From Sulfitobacter sp. W027 (GTDB lineage: Bacteria > Pseudomonadota > Alphaproteobacteria > Rhodobacterales > Rhodobacteraceae), in the NCBI RefSeq assembly GCF_025143985.1, contig NZ_CP083564.1:1055501-1119500 (forward strand): a DNA stretch of 64,000 bases, given 5' to 3'. A program made the translations under genes and the position numbers. The notes under the pieces were generated by a model that made no database searches, was not told where the DNA came from, and saw only the letters and a list, made by a program, of their open reading frames with translations. Positions 54,290 through 61,884 of the stretch are shown piece by piece; within the stretch, counting starts at the first letter, position 1; every line of letters starts with the position of its first letter.

Positions 54290-56707
54290 ATGAGTGATTT
54301 TGACGAAATGGACGCCTTTGAAGGCGCATCATTGTCCGCCCGCGCCATGGCTGCGCGCCCGCAGCCTTATCTGGAGGGGTTGAACCCCGCCCAGCGTGCT
54401 GCGGTAGAGACATTGGACGGACCTGTGCTGATGCTTGCCGGGGCAGGCACCGGCAAGACGCGGGCGCTTACCGCGCGAATCGTGCACCTGCTGAACACCG
54501 GGCGGGCGCGGCCGAATGAGGTTTTGGCGGTCACCTTCACCAACAAAGCCGCGCGGGAGATGAAGAATCGCGTAGGCCAGATGCTGGGCCAGCAGGTGGA
54601 GGGGATGCCATGGCTCGGCACTTTTCACGCGATCTGCGTCAAACTGCTGCGTCGGCATGCGGAATTGGTGGGGCTTAAGAGTAATTTTACCATTCTCGAT
54701 ACAGATGATCAGTTGAGACTGCTCAAACAACTGGTTGCGGCGGAGGGGATTGACGACAAACGCTGGCCTGCGCGAATGCTGGCCGGGATCATTGACGGCT
54801 GGAAGAACCGCGCGCTGACGCCTGATAAGGTGCCTACGGCAGACGCCGGGGCCTATAACCACCGTGGCCCTGAGATCTACGCGCAATATCAACGCCGTCT
54901 GATTGAGCTAAACGCCACTGATTTTGGCGATCTGTTGCTGCATATGGTGACGATCTTTCAGGCGCATCCGGATGTGCTGGCGCAGTATCAGCGCTGGTTC
55001 AAATACATTCTGGTAGACGAATATCAGGATACCAACGTTGCGCAGTACCTCTGGCTGCGGCTCTTGGCGCAGGGGCACAAGAACATCTGCTGCGTCGGTG
55101 ACGACGACCAGTCGATCTATGGCTGGCGCGGGGCCGAAGTAGGCAACATCCTGCGGTTTGAGACGGATTTCCCTGGCGCGCATGTGGTGAAGTTGGAGCA
55201 AAACTACCGCTCAACCCCGCATATTCTGGCTGCGGCCTCGGGCGTGATCGCGGGCAATGAGGGGCGGTTGGGCAAGACCCTCTGGACCGAGGCGACCGAG
55301 GGCGAGAAGCTGCGCCTGATCGGCCATTGGGACGGTGAGGAAGAAGCGCGTTGGATCGGCGATGAGATCGAATCCGGGCAGCGCGGCACACGCGGGTTGG
55401 CACCATTCTCCTTGGATGACATGGCAATTCTGGTGCGGGCGAGCCATCAGATGCGGGCTTTTGAGGATCGTTTCCTGACCATCGGCCTGCCTTACAAAGT
55501 GATCGGCGGCCCGCGCTTTTATGAGCGTTTGGAAATCCGTGATGCGATGGCCTATTTCCGCGTGGTCACCAGCCCGGATGACGATCTGGCCTTTGAGCGG
55601 ATAGTGAACACACCCAAACGCGGTCTGGGTGACAAGGCGCAACAAAAAATCCAGCGCACGGCACGGGATCATGGGGTGAACCTTGTTGAAGGGGCGCGGA
55701 TCTTGCTGGCGCATGACGGGATCAGCGGCAAGGGGGCTGCGCAGTTGCGGCTGCTGGTTGAAGGGGTCGACCGCTGGTCGTCAATGCTGCGCGGACCTAG
55801 GATCGAGATTAGCGAGGACGATGCGGTGTTGGACGATGGGGTCGCGCCGCTTCGGGTAGATTACGGCCCGCCCGAAGTCTCCCATGTCGAACTGGCCGAA
55901 ATGATTCTCGACGAGAGCGGCTATACCGGCATGTGGCAGAACGACAAAACGCCCGAAGCACCGGGGCGTTTGGAAAACCTTAAGGAACTGGTCAAGGCGC
56001 TGGAGGGGTTCGAGAACCTGCAAGGCTTCCTTGAGCACGTCAGTTTGATCATGGACAATGAGCAGGAGGGCGATGGCGAGAAAGTCTCGATCATGACGCT
56101 CCATGCGGCCAAAGGGTTGGAGTTCCCCATGGTTTTCCTGCCGGGCTGGGAAGATGGGCTGTTCCCCTCGCAACGCTCAATGGACGAAAGCGGGATCAAG
56201 GGCCTCGAGGAAGAGCGGCGGTTGGCCTATGTCGGCATCACCCGCGCCGAGCAAATCTGCACTATCTCTTTCGCGGCCAATCGTCGGGTCTTTGGCCAGT
56301 GGCAAAACGCGATGCCGTCGCGCTTTATTGATGAACTGCCTGAAGAGCATGTGGATGTGCTGACCCCGCCGGGACTTTACGGTGGTGGGTTTGGGGCTGC
56401 CATGCCGCAGTCTGATCTGCATAACCGCGCGGCAAATGCGAATGTCTACAACTCACCAGGCTGGAAACGGCTGCAGTCGCGCAGCGGGGCGCGGGGCACG
56501 AGCCAACCGCGCGAAAGCCGCAATGTCACGATCGATATGCAAGCCGTCGCCGCTTTTGAGATCGGGGAGCGGGTCTTCCACGACAAATTTGGCTATGGAG
56601 AAGTGATCGGCGTAGAGGGCGACAAAATGGAGGTCGCTTTCGAAAAGGCGGGCACCAAGAAAGTCGTCTCGCGGTTTCTGTCCGGCGGACAGGACGTGCC
56701 GTTTTAA
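54290..56707 (+). CDS. uvrD: ATP-dependent 3'-5' DNA helicase UvrD/PcrA
   Basis: The 805-residue SF1A helicase works in nucleotide excision and mismatch repair. Motifs: I AGAGTGKTRAL, Ia TFTNKAAREM, II DEYQDTN, III GDDDQSIYGWRGA, IV EQNYRS, V MTLHAAKGLEFPMVFLPG, VI VGITRAEQICTISFA. The C-terminus (FEIGERVFHDKFGYGEVIGVEGDKMEVAFEKAGTKKVVSRF) is the Tudor-like domain that can bind RNA polymerase. An extension of about 30 residues precedes the usual LNPAQRAAVE start. A stem-loop after the gene is shared with the minus-strand RNA array. Confidence 0.96.
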   Translation: MSDFDEMDAFEGASLSARAMAARPQPYLEGLNPAQRAAVETLDGPVLMLAGAGTGKTRALTARIVHLLNTGRARPNEVLAVTFTNKAAREMKNRVGQMLGQQVEGMPWLGTFHAICVKLLRRHAELVGLKSNFTILDTDDQLRLLKQLVAAEGIDDKRWPARMLAGIIDGWKNRALTPDKVPTADAGAYNHRGPEIYAQYQRRLIELNATDFGDLLLHMVTIFQAHPDVLAQYQRWFKYILVDEYQDTNVAQYLWLRLLAQGHKNICCVGDDDQSIYGWRGAEVGNILRFETDFPGAHVVKLEQNYRSTPHILAAASGVIAGNEGRLGKTLWTEATEGEKLRLIGHWDGEEEARWIGDEIESGQRGTRGLAPFSLDDMAILVRASHQMRAFEDRFLTIGLPYKVIGGPRFYERLEIRDAMAYFRVVTSPDDDLAFERIVNTPKRGLGDKAQQKIQRTARDHGVNLVEGARILLAHDGISGKGAAQLRLLVEGVDRWSSMLRGPRIEISEDDAVLDDGVAPLRVDYGPPEVSHVELAEMILDESGYTGMWQNDKTPEAPGRLENLKELVKALEGFENLQGFLEHVSLIMDNEQEGDGEKVSIMTLHAAKGLEFPMVFLPGWEDGLFPSQRSMDESGIKGLEEERRLAYVGITRAEQICTISFAANRRVFGQWQNAMPSRFIDELPEEHVDVLTPPGLYGGGFGAAMPQSDLHNRAANANVYNSPGWKRLQSRSGARGTSQPRESRNVTIDMQAVAAFEIGERVFHDKFGYGEVIGVEGDKMEVAFEKAGTKKVVSRFLSGGQDVPF

Positions 56708-56764
56708 GAGGGGCATCCGTTCCACCTCGGGGGCGGCTTGTCTAAAGCGCTCCTAAATGTTCCC

Positions 56765-56816
56765 TCAAAAACAAAAACAAAAACGACGGCACCTTGGGAG
56801 GAAGGTGCCGCCGTTT
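56765..56816 (-). terminator. Intrinsic terminator ending the minus-strand DUF1127/RNA unit
   Basis: On the minus strand a stem of 9 plus 5 base pairs with one mismatch (56802-56816 with 56781-56795) encloses the loop CCTCCC and is followed by three TTTTTG blocks. The T-rich tail exists only on the minus strand, which fixes the direction of the array. The same stem may also stop uvrD transcripts. Confidence 0.85.
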
Positions 56817-56946
56817 CTATGTCGGCCCGAAGCGTCGAGGGAGGGTCGGCTTCGGGTCTCCTTGCGGGGTCCGCCTCATTCAGGGAGGAGGAAGGTGACG
56901 CGCACCCCGGCTTTCAGACGGCAGAACAGGGAGGGGTTCTGACGTC
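56781..56946 (-). ncRNA. CcsR-like (cuckoo) RNA hairpins, downstream array of four
   Basis: Four stem-loops follow the DUF1127 stop on the minus strand, each with a CCTCCC-type loop. In order: CAGAAC stem (56922-56941, extended by GACG/CGTC) with CCCTCCC; a weaker stem at 56866-56908 with CCTCCTCCC (plus-strand GGGAGGAGG at 56883-56891); an 8-bp stem CCCGAAGC/GCTTCGGG (56826-56856) with CCCTCCC; and the terminator hairpin with CCTCCC. In Rhodobacter sphaeroides four RNAs with a conserved CCUCCUCCC loop (CcsR1-4) are co-transcribed with and processed from a DUF1127 gene, RSP_6037; the arrangement here is the same. The loop is complementary to Shine-Dalgarno sequence. The weak second stem is the least certain. 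Confidence 0.8.
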
Positions 56947-56962
56947 CGATCTCTATCTCTGC

Positions 56963-57175
56963 TTAGCCGCGGGAAGATTCCCATGCGACCCGGCGCAGTT
57001 CGGAACGGCTCAGACCAAGGTCGGCCAGTTCGCGGTTGCTCAACGCGCTCAGACCGTCGAAAGTTTCACGGTACAGACGGTGCTGTTTGTAGCGGGTTGC
57101 CAGTGCTTCGAATGCGCCGCCGATACGGGCGAAGACGGAAGTTGTGTTTGCGGTTGTTGTGTTCATGTAAGCCAT
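56963..57175 (-). CDS. DUF1127 small protein upstream of the RNA hairpin array
   Basis: The 70-residue product has the DUF1127 core LYRETFDGLSALSNRELADLGLSRSELRRVAWESSRG at its C-terminus and a Thr/Asn-rich N-terminus. GAGG lies 7 bases before the ATG at 57175; a second ATG four codons on is less well placed. It corresponds in position to R. sphaeroides RSP_6037, the mRNA from which CcsR RNAs are cut. The protein probably acts on RNA or stress adaptation, as reported for this family, but the sequence itself shows only a short basic helix. Confidence 0.88.
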   Translation of the reverse strand: MAYMNTTTANTTSVFARIGGAFEALATRYKQHRLYRETFDGLSALSNRELADLGLSRSELRRVAWESSRG

Positions 57176-57228
57176 TTCGGCGCCTCTTTTTTCATCTGTT
57201 GATCATCTCGTTGCCTGCTATTTACGCC

Positions 57229-57278
57229 CTTTCTGCATTTGCACAACGGGCATAAAGTCAATGCCGCTATGCAGAAAG
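57229..57278. repeat. Nested inverted repeat in the DUF1127 leader
   Basis: CTTTCTGCAT (57229-57238) is the exact reverse complement of ATGCAGAAAG (57269-57278), and inside it GGCAT (57249-57253) pairs with ATGCC (57261-57265). It overlaps the promoter-like block of the DUF1127 gene, so it may be an operator or a leader structure. Confidence 0.6.
57240..57274 (-). promoter_or_regulatory. Promoter-like block before the DUF1127/downstream RNA array
   Basis: Read on the minus strand: CTGCATAGCGGCATTG (57274-57259), 12 bases, then TTGTGCA (57246-57240). The same two strings with the same 12-base gap occur at 57650-57616 before the upstream array, differing at one of 23 shared positions. TTGAC in this copy could serve as a -35. 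Confidence 0.5.
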
Positions 57279-57385
57279 CGCATAGGTATAAACGGGCGCA
57301 ACCATTTGATTGGAAACGGTTTCGGCGGCGCGGCAAAGCAGCGCACCGTCATAAAACTGTCATTTGGAGGTGGGGGAGGAAAGGA

Positions 57386-57562
57386 GCGGCGACATCTGGG
57401 AGGAGGTAGATGTCGCCGCCAATCACAGACACATCCGGGAGGAGGATGGACAGGTCTGGTCTTTCCGAACTTAGCGGCATCCGGGAGGAGGATGGATGCC
57501 TCTAAGTCTTGTCAAAATCAGACACATTCGGGAGGAGGATGAATGTGTCTGGTCTTTCCGAA
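57386..57562 (-). ncRNA. CcsR-like (cuckoo) RNA hairpins, upstream array of four
   Basis: Four stem-loops with CCTCCTCCC in every loop (plus-strand GGGAGGAGG). In minus-strand order: CAGACACATTC 11-bp perfect stem (57519-57551); GGCATCC 7-bp stem extended by ACTTAG/CTAAGT (57469-57507); a CAGAC/GTCTG stem with inner CATCC/GGATG (57426-57458); and GCGGCGACATCT 12-bp perfect stem (57386-57419). Hairpins one and three share a 15-base leader (57548-57562 and 57455-57469), a sign of internal duplication. The last hairpin is followed by TCCTTTCC, so it could end the RNA or allow read-through into the DUF1127 gene. Direction is inferred from the CcsR precedent and from the terminator of the downstream array. 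Confidence 0.78.
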
Positions 57563-57615
57563 AGCTGAGCGCTTGGCTCTGCCTATGGACCTAAGTTAGC
57601 GCTAATTGCTGCGGC

Positions 57616-57650
57616 TGCACAATAAAAGTTTTTGCAATGCTGCTATGCAG
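57616..57650 (-). promoter_or_regulatory. Promoter-like block before the upstream RNA array
   Basis: On the minus strand CTGCATAGCAGCATTG (57650-57635), 12 bases, then TTGTGCA (57622-57616). It contains the palindrome CTGC-TAT-GCAG on the plus strand (57640-57650), a PhaR-type motif. It lies about 55 bases before the first hairpin unit and could also affect the divergent mrp gene. A TTAGCGCTAA palindrome lies between (57596-57605). Confidence 0.5.
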
Positions 57651-57775
57651 CGAAAACATGGTACCCCTGCGTAAACCTTGGGCAACTCGCCCGATCCTTA
57701 GGCGAAGCAGGCCGTCCCCTTGCGCTTGGCGCAGAACCTGCCATTTCAGGAGGCCTAATAGAGGAGAATTTGCGC

Positions 57776-58840
57776 ATGTCTGTGACCAAAGCAGAAGTCG
57801 AAGCGGCGCTGGCGCGGGTGCAACTGCCCGACGGAAAGAGCTTGCTGTCCCATGATCTGGTCCGCGCACTGGTGGTTGAGGGCGATAAGGTGCGATTCGT
57901 GATCGAAGCACCCAACGCTGACGTCGCGCGCCAGATGGCCCCTTTACGGGACGCGGCAGAGCAAGTGGTGCGCGATCTGCCGGGGGTGGGTGACGTCTCG
58001 GTCGCGCTGACAGCGCATGGTCCTGCCCCCAAAGCGCCCAGCCTCAAGATCGGGGGGCACCCGAAACCCCAAGAGGGGCCGATGAAACCCAGTGGCGTAA
58101 AGCGGATCCTCGCCATCGGTTCAGGCAAGGGCGGTGTGGGGAAATCTACCGTCAGCTCCAACCTCGCCGTGGCGCTGGCGCGGGCGGGGCGCAAGGTAGG
58201 TCTGCTGGATGCTGATATCTATGGTCCCAGCCAGCCGCGGATGATGGGGATCAACAAACGCCCCGCCAGCCCCGACGGTAAGACGATCATTCCGCTGCAG
58301 GCGCATGGGGTCACCATGATGTCGATTGGCTTTATGCTGGAAGAGGGCAAGGCCGTCGTCTGGCGCGGACCGATGCTGATGGGCGCATTGCAGCAGATGC
58401 TGGGACAAGTGGAGTGGGGCGAGCTTGACGTGCTGCTTGTTGATCTGCCGCCGGGCACGGGGGATGTTCAACTGACGCTCTGCACGAAATCAGAACTGTC
58501 CGGTGCTATTGTGGTCAGCACTCCGCAGGATGTGGCGTTGATCGACGCGCGCAAGGCGCTGGACATGTTTGCCACGCTCAAAACCCCAGTGCTGGGATTG
58601 ATCGAGAATATGTCGATGTTCGTTTGCCCCGACTGCGGCTCACAGCATGAGATCTTTGGCCATGGCGGTGTGGCGGCAGAGGCCGACAAGATGGGCGTGC
58701 CCCTGCTGGGCAGTCTGCCGATTGATCTCGAAACCCGTCTGGCGGGGGATAATGGCACGCCAATCGCTGCTGGCGAGGGGCCGATGGCCGATGCCTATGC
58801 CCGCATCGCGCGGGGCTTGATCGACGGCGGCATGGCGTAA
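57776..58840 (+). CDS. mrp: Iron-sulfur cluster carrier ATPase Mrp/ApbC
   Basis: Mrp binds and delivers Fe-S clusters using ATP. The 354-residue product has an N-terminal MIP18-like domain (VEAALARVQLPDGKSLLSHDLVRALVVEGDKVRFVIE) and the ParA-like ATPase core. That core shows IGSGKGGVGKSTVSSNLA (deviant Walker A), LDADIYGPSQPRMMG, VDLPPGTGDVQLTL, and IENMSMFVCPDCGSQHEIFG with the CxxC cluster ligands. GAGGAG 9 bases before the ATG at 57776 fixes the start; the frame upstream is not coding. It is divergent from the RNA hairpin locus. Confidence 0.95.
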   Translation: MSVTKAEVEAALARVQLPDGKSLLSHDLVRALVVEGDKVRFVIEAPNADVARQMAPLRDAAEQVVRDLPGVGDVSVALTAHGPAPKAPSLKIGGHPKPQEGPMKPSGVKRILAIGSGKGGVGKSTVSSNLAVALARAGRKVGLLDADIYGPSQPRMMGINKRPASPDGKTIIPLQAHGVTMMSIGFMLEEGKAVVWRGPMLMGALQQMLGQVEWGELDVLLVDLPPGTGDVQLTLCTKSELSGAIVVSTPQDVALIDARKALDMFATLKTPVLGLIENMSMFVCPDCGSQHEIFGHGGVAAEADKMGVPLLGSLPIDLETRLAGDNGTPIAAGEGPMADAYARIARGLIDGGMA

Positions 58841-58859
58841 CACGAAAGGCGCGGGCGGC

Positions 58860-59633
58860 TTAGCCCAGCTCGCGCCCTTCGATCAGATGGCCATAAAGCG
58901 TCGTCAGCATCGAGACGAAGACCAGCCCCTCTATTAGATAGAGTAGGGAATCGAGCATCAGCCGCAAGCCGGGGTCGGCAGGCAGCAACATGCCCGCAAT
59001 CACGCCCAGCAGTGTATTCACCACGGCCAAGAGCACGGCCAACGCCCAAAGCGTGCCGGCCAGCGGTTCGGTCGCACGCCAACTCTCGCGCACGGCCATG
59101 ACGCGGCCCATCGCTGCAGCGGGCAGGACGAGGCTTAATCGCAGGGCCAGCCACAGAAAGGCGACCCCTGCTGCAAGCCCGATCAGCAGAAGCGCGGCGG
59201 GGCTCGATCCGGCAAGCCCGCCCAGCAATAGCATGGCAAGTCCAATAGGGATCGCGGCGAGGAACTGCACAAAGCCTAAGACAATCGCGCGCCAGACGTA
59301 GGCCCAGAACAGCCGCGCGCCGGGGCGCACTTCGGCCCCGGAACCGTCGCGGTCAAGCAGTACATGGCGGTGCCACAGCACAGCCATCAGCGCATATCCA
59401 AGGATACCAGCAAGACCGCAAGCAATCAGGATCAGTAATTGATCCGTGGGCGGCGGAGCGGCGTTGTCGATCACTTGATCCATCGCCCCAAGCGCATCCC
59501 CGGCCAGCACACCTGCGACGGCAGTCGCCCCCATCACCCAAAGCACCGCAGGCAGGATCACCCGCAGCGTCGTTGCAGGCGCGTGAAACAGCATGTTTAG
59601 CGCGTGGGTAAATAGAGCCGTGGCCTGGATCAT
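58860..59633 (-). CDS. Polytopic membrane protein, function unknown
   Basis: The 257-residue protein has six hydrophobic segments (near 20-45, 65-85, 110-135, 138-165, 190-215 and 225-250) and begins MIQATALFTHALNMLFHAPATTLRVILPAVLWV. The shape resembles YIP1-like or glycerophosphodiesterase membrane domains, but no signature is clear enough to name it. It is convergent with mrp (19 bases between stops). No neighbour gives a functional hint. Confidence 0.7.
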   Translation of the reverse strand: MIQATALFTHALNMLFHAPATTLRVILPAVLWVMGATAVAGVLAGDALGAMDQVIDNAAPPPTDQLLILIACGLAGILGYALMAVLWHRHVLLDRDGSGAEVRPGARLFWAYVWRAIVLGFVQFLAAIPIGLAMLLLGGLAGSSPAALLLIGLAAGVAFLWLALRLSLVLPAAAMGRVMAVRESWRATEPLAGTLWALAVLLAVVNTLLGVIAGMLLPADPGLRLMLDSLLYLIEGLVFVSMLTTLYGHLIEGRELG

Positions 59634-59718
59634 GATGCACTCCCTCGTTTCGGGCCACTACATGGCGCGGGCGCGGCGAAAGGACAAGATGCAGCCGGGC
59701 GCACTTGGATATCCGGTT

Positions 59719-59801
59719 GGGAAAGCATGGGTCGGCGGGACGTCATGGGAAATGTCGCGGGAATACATGGGAAGTCTGGGAAATGATGGGCCAGTCATGG
59801 C
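59719..59801 (+). repeat. GGG triplets phased at about 10 bp (MraZ-box-like array)
   Basis: GGG (or GG at the last) begins at 59719, 59729, 59737, 59747, 59759, 59769, 59778, 59788 and 59799, mostly preceded by T and followed by AA. Spacings are 8-12, mainly 10, bases. MraZ binds direct TGGGN repeats separated by 5 bases, a 10-bp period. The array is about 600 bases before mraZ, in a stretch without a gene. The last units also form the inverted repeat GGGCCA/TGGCCC. Confidence 0.55.
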
Positions 59802-59923
59802 CCGCTGAGTGAACCTGCCGATTCGCAGACATGGGAATTGGCTCGCTATTTGCCACCATCCGATACATTCTGCAGAACAAGCAACGAACACGTCCTGTGG
59901 ATAACTATGTGTGCAAATTTTAG

Positions 59924-59938
59924 TGGGAAAACGTGGGA
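59924..59938 (+). promoter_or_regulatory. Canonical two-repeat MraZ-type box
   Basis: TGGGA-AAACG-TGGGA has the TGGGN-N5-TGGGN layout known for MraZ operators. It precedes the dcw leader and mraZ itself, which is autoregulated in other proteobacteria. A single perfect DnaA-box string (TGTGGATAA) lies at 59896-59904, probably by chance. Confidence 0.6.
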
Positions 59939-60134
59939 CGTTATGCAGGTCTCAAATTCAAAACAATATATTGTGTTTTACTGACTTCATGTCCCTAATT
60001 GAGCCATTTTCCGCTCAGAAAGTTATACCAGATGTTGTTCCCACAGCCTGTGCAAAACAAAATATTGCGCCGGAAATCAAAAAAATTGTAGACGCCCATC
60101 AATTCCCATGGCATCCCTTGTGCATCGGATGAGA

Positions 60135-60340
60135 ACGGGACACGGGGCAGCAAACGACCCCAAAAATAAAACAAAACCTAGCAGGTTTCATACAGGCACC
60201 TCGCTTTCATCAGACCAAAGAGATCCGGCGCGCGAGCGAGCAGACATCCCCCCAGGTGGCGCGCGCAGTCGGACTTCCCCGCCAAGCTGCGGGACGTGGG
60301 CGGCGGGTTGATCAGTGGCAGCAGATCAACCCGCCGTTTC
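60135..60340 (+). ncRNA. UpsM-like leader RNA upstream of mraZ
   Basis: In Rhodobacter sphaeroides the mraZ 5' leader yields the abundant sRNA UpsM (about 200 nt) that ends at an intrinsic terminator before mraZ. Here a strong terminator sits at 60301-60340, 60 bases before mraZ, with about 200 non-coding bases before it. The 5' end is inferred: a sigma-54-like string TGGCAT-N5-GTGC (60109-60123), or a poor sigma-70 match with TTGTAG at 60086, would place the start near 60121-60135. Function by analogy: tuning of division-gene mRNA. Confidence 0.55.
60301..60340 (+). terminator. Strong terminator in the mraZ leader
   Basis: CGGCGGGTTGATC (60301-60313) pairs perfectly with GATCAACCCGCCG (60324-60336), loop of 10 bases, followed by TTTCCATTTCC. 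It lies inside the dcw leader, so transcription of mraZ must read through it or start after it. Confidence 0.82.
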
Positions 60341-60401
60341 CATTTCCAGGCCATGGTGGACAACGAGTTAAGCGCAAAGGCGCAAGAGGCAGGGACAACA
60401 C

Positions 60402-60893
60402 GTGAGCCGCAGGTTCAGAGGCGAGAGCCAACACAAGGTCGATACGAAGGGGCGGGTGTCTATCCCAGCCTCTTTTCGGCGTGTGTTGGAGGCTGGCGAC
60501 CCGAACTGGAAAAACGGCGACAATCCCGAACTGGTCATTGTTTATGGCGACCAGCGCCGCAACTACCTTGAATGCTATACCATGGAAGCCATCGAAGAGG
60601 TCGACGCCAAGATCGACCGCATGCCGCGTGGCTCTATGCAGCGTAAGGCGCTTCAACGCCTGTTCCACGGCCAGTCTTTCCCGACCACGGTAGACGAGAC
60701 AGGCCGCTTGGTGCTGCCCGCCAAGCTGCGCAACAAAATCGAACTGGAAGGCGAGGCTTTCTTTATCGCCGCCGGTGACACCTTCCAAATCTGGAAGCCC
60801 GAAACCTACGAGACCGAGGAAGAGGCATGGCAGCAGGAACTGCCCGACGACGTCGACCCACTCTCGTTCCTTGATGGTGACATGGAGGTCTGA
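60402..60893 (+). CDS. mraZ: Division/cell wall cluster transcriptional regulator MraZ
   Basis: MraZ is the AbrB-like DNA-binding regulator at the head of the dcw cluster. The 163-residue product has the two MraZ repeats: [23 protein letters not shown] at the N-terminus and [21 protein letters not shown] in the middle, each with the DxxGR motif. Acidic C-terminus. The start is GTG with GAGGCAGGGA upstream. The next gene begins four bases after the stop. TGGGN repeats upstream are its probable operators. Confidence 0.95.
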   Translation: MSRRFRGESQHKVDTKGRVSIPASFRRVLEAGDPNWKNGDNPELVIVYGDQRRNYLECYTMEAIEEVDAKIDRMPRGSMQRKALQRLFHGQSFPTTVDETGRLVLPAKLRNKIELEGEAFFIAAGDTFQIWKPETYETEEEAWQQELPDDVDPLSFLDGDMEV

Positions 60894-60897
60894 CGGA

Positions 60898-61881
60898 ATG
60901 GTTGCTGCCTCTAACCCTTCCGCCCCTCACACCCCCGTTCTGCTGCGTCCTATCCTGAGCGCCGTGGCACCTGTGGAAGGGGTCTGGCTTGACGGCACCT
61001 TTGGCGCGGGCGGCTACACCCGTGGCCTGCTTGAGGCCGGAGCCGAGCGCGTCATCGCCGTGGACCGCGACCCGCTGGCGTTCGAGATGGCGGCGGAATG
61101 GGCCGGAGACTACGGCGACCGCATCACCATGCAACAGGGCGTCTTCTCGCGCATGGATGAATATGCCCAAGACCTCGACGGCGTGGTGCTTGATCTCGGC
61201 GTTTCCTCAATGCAGCTCGATCAGGCCGAGCGTGGGTTTTCCTTTATGAAGGACGGCCCGCTCGACATGCGGATGAGCCAAGACGGCCCCTCGGCTGCCG
61301 ATCTGGTCAATGAGGCCGAAGAAGAGATCATCGCCAATATCCTGTTCCAATACGGCGAAGAACGCGCCTCCCGCCGGATCGCAAAGGCGATTGTCCGCGC
61401 ACGGGAAGATGCGCCGATCACCACTACGTTGGAATTGGCCAAGCTGGTCGAAGGCTGTTTGCCGCGCTCGAAGCCTGGTCAAAGCCATCCCGCGACGCGC
61501 AGCTTCCAAGCGCTGCGCATCGCGGTAAATAACGAATATGGTGAGCTGTTTCAGGGGCTTATGGCCGCAGAGCGCGCGCTGAAGCCGGGCGGGAAACTGG
61601 CCGTGGTGACCTTTCATTCGGTCGAGGACCGCATGGTCAAACGCTTCCTCACCGCGCGGGCAGGGGCTGGGGGCAATGCCAACCGCTTCGCCCCTGCGCT
61701 AGAACAGGAAGCGCCGCAGTTTACACTGAAATCGCGCAAGGCTATCGGACCTGACGCGCAGGAATTGGACGAAAACCCGCGCAGCCGCTCGGCCAAACTG
61801 CGGGTCGCCACGCGCACCGATGCGCCCAGTGGCGAGATTGACGCGAAATCCATCGGCATGCCGATGGTCAGGGGGATCTGA
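60898..61881 (+). CDS. rsmH: 16S rRNA (cytosine(1402)-N(4))-methyltransferase RsmH
   Basis: RsmH methylates the base of C1402 in the ribosomal P site. The 327-residue product shows [49 protein letters not shown] (SAM fold), [45 protein letters not shown], and [16 protein letters not shown]. The ATG at 60898 directly follows the mraZ stop; the upstream extension overlaps mraZ. It belongs to the dcw operon. Confidence 0.97.
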   Translation: MVAASNPSAPHTPVLLRPILSAVAPVEGVWLDGTFGAGGYTRGLLEAGAERVIAVDRDPLAFEMAAEWAGDYGDRITMQQGVFSRMDEYAQDLDGVVLDLGVSSMQLDQAERGFSFMKDGPLDMRMSQDGPSAADLVNEAEEEIIANILFQYGEERASRRIAKAIVRAREDAPITTTLELAKLVEGCLPRSKPGQSHPATRSFQALRIAVNNEYGELFQGLMAAERALKPGGKLAVVTFHSVEDRMVKRFLTARAGAGGNANRFAPALEQEAPQFTLKSRKAIGPDAQELDENPRSRSAKLRVATRTDAPSGEIDAKSIGMPMVRGI

Positions 61882-61884
61882 GAG

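Noticed and set aside
57386..57551. Plus-strand reading of the hairpins as a CsrB/RsmZ-like sponge with GGA loops
   Set aside because: The loops do show GGA repeats on the plus strand, but the T-tailed terminator, DUF1127 gene order and the CcsR precedent all favour the minus strand.
57386..57551. CRISPR-like array
   Set aside because: Only the 9-base loop is shared; the flanking stems differ and spacing is uneven, and no cas gene is near.
59896..59904. Perfect DnaA box (TGTGGATAA) as part of an origin
   Set aside because: A single copy without a cluster of boxes, dnaA or parAB nearby is not enough to call an origin.
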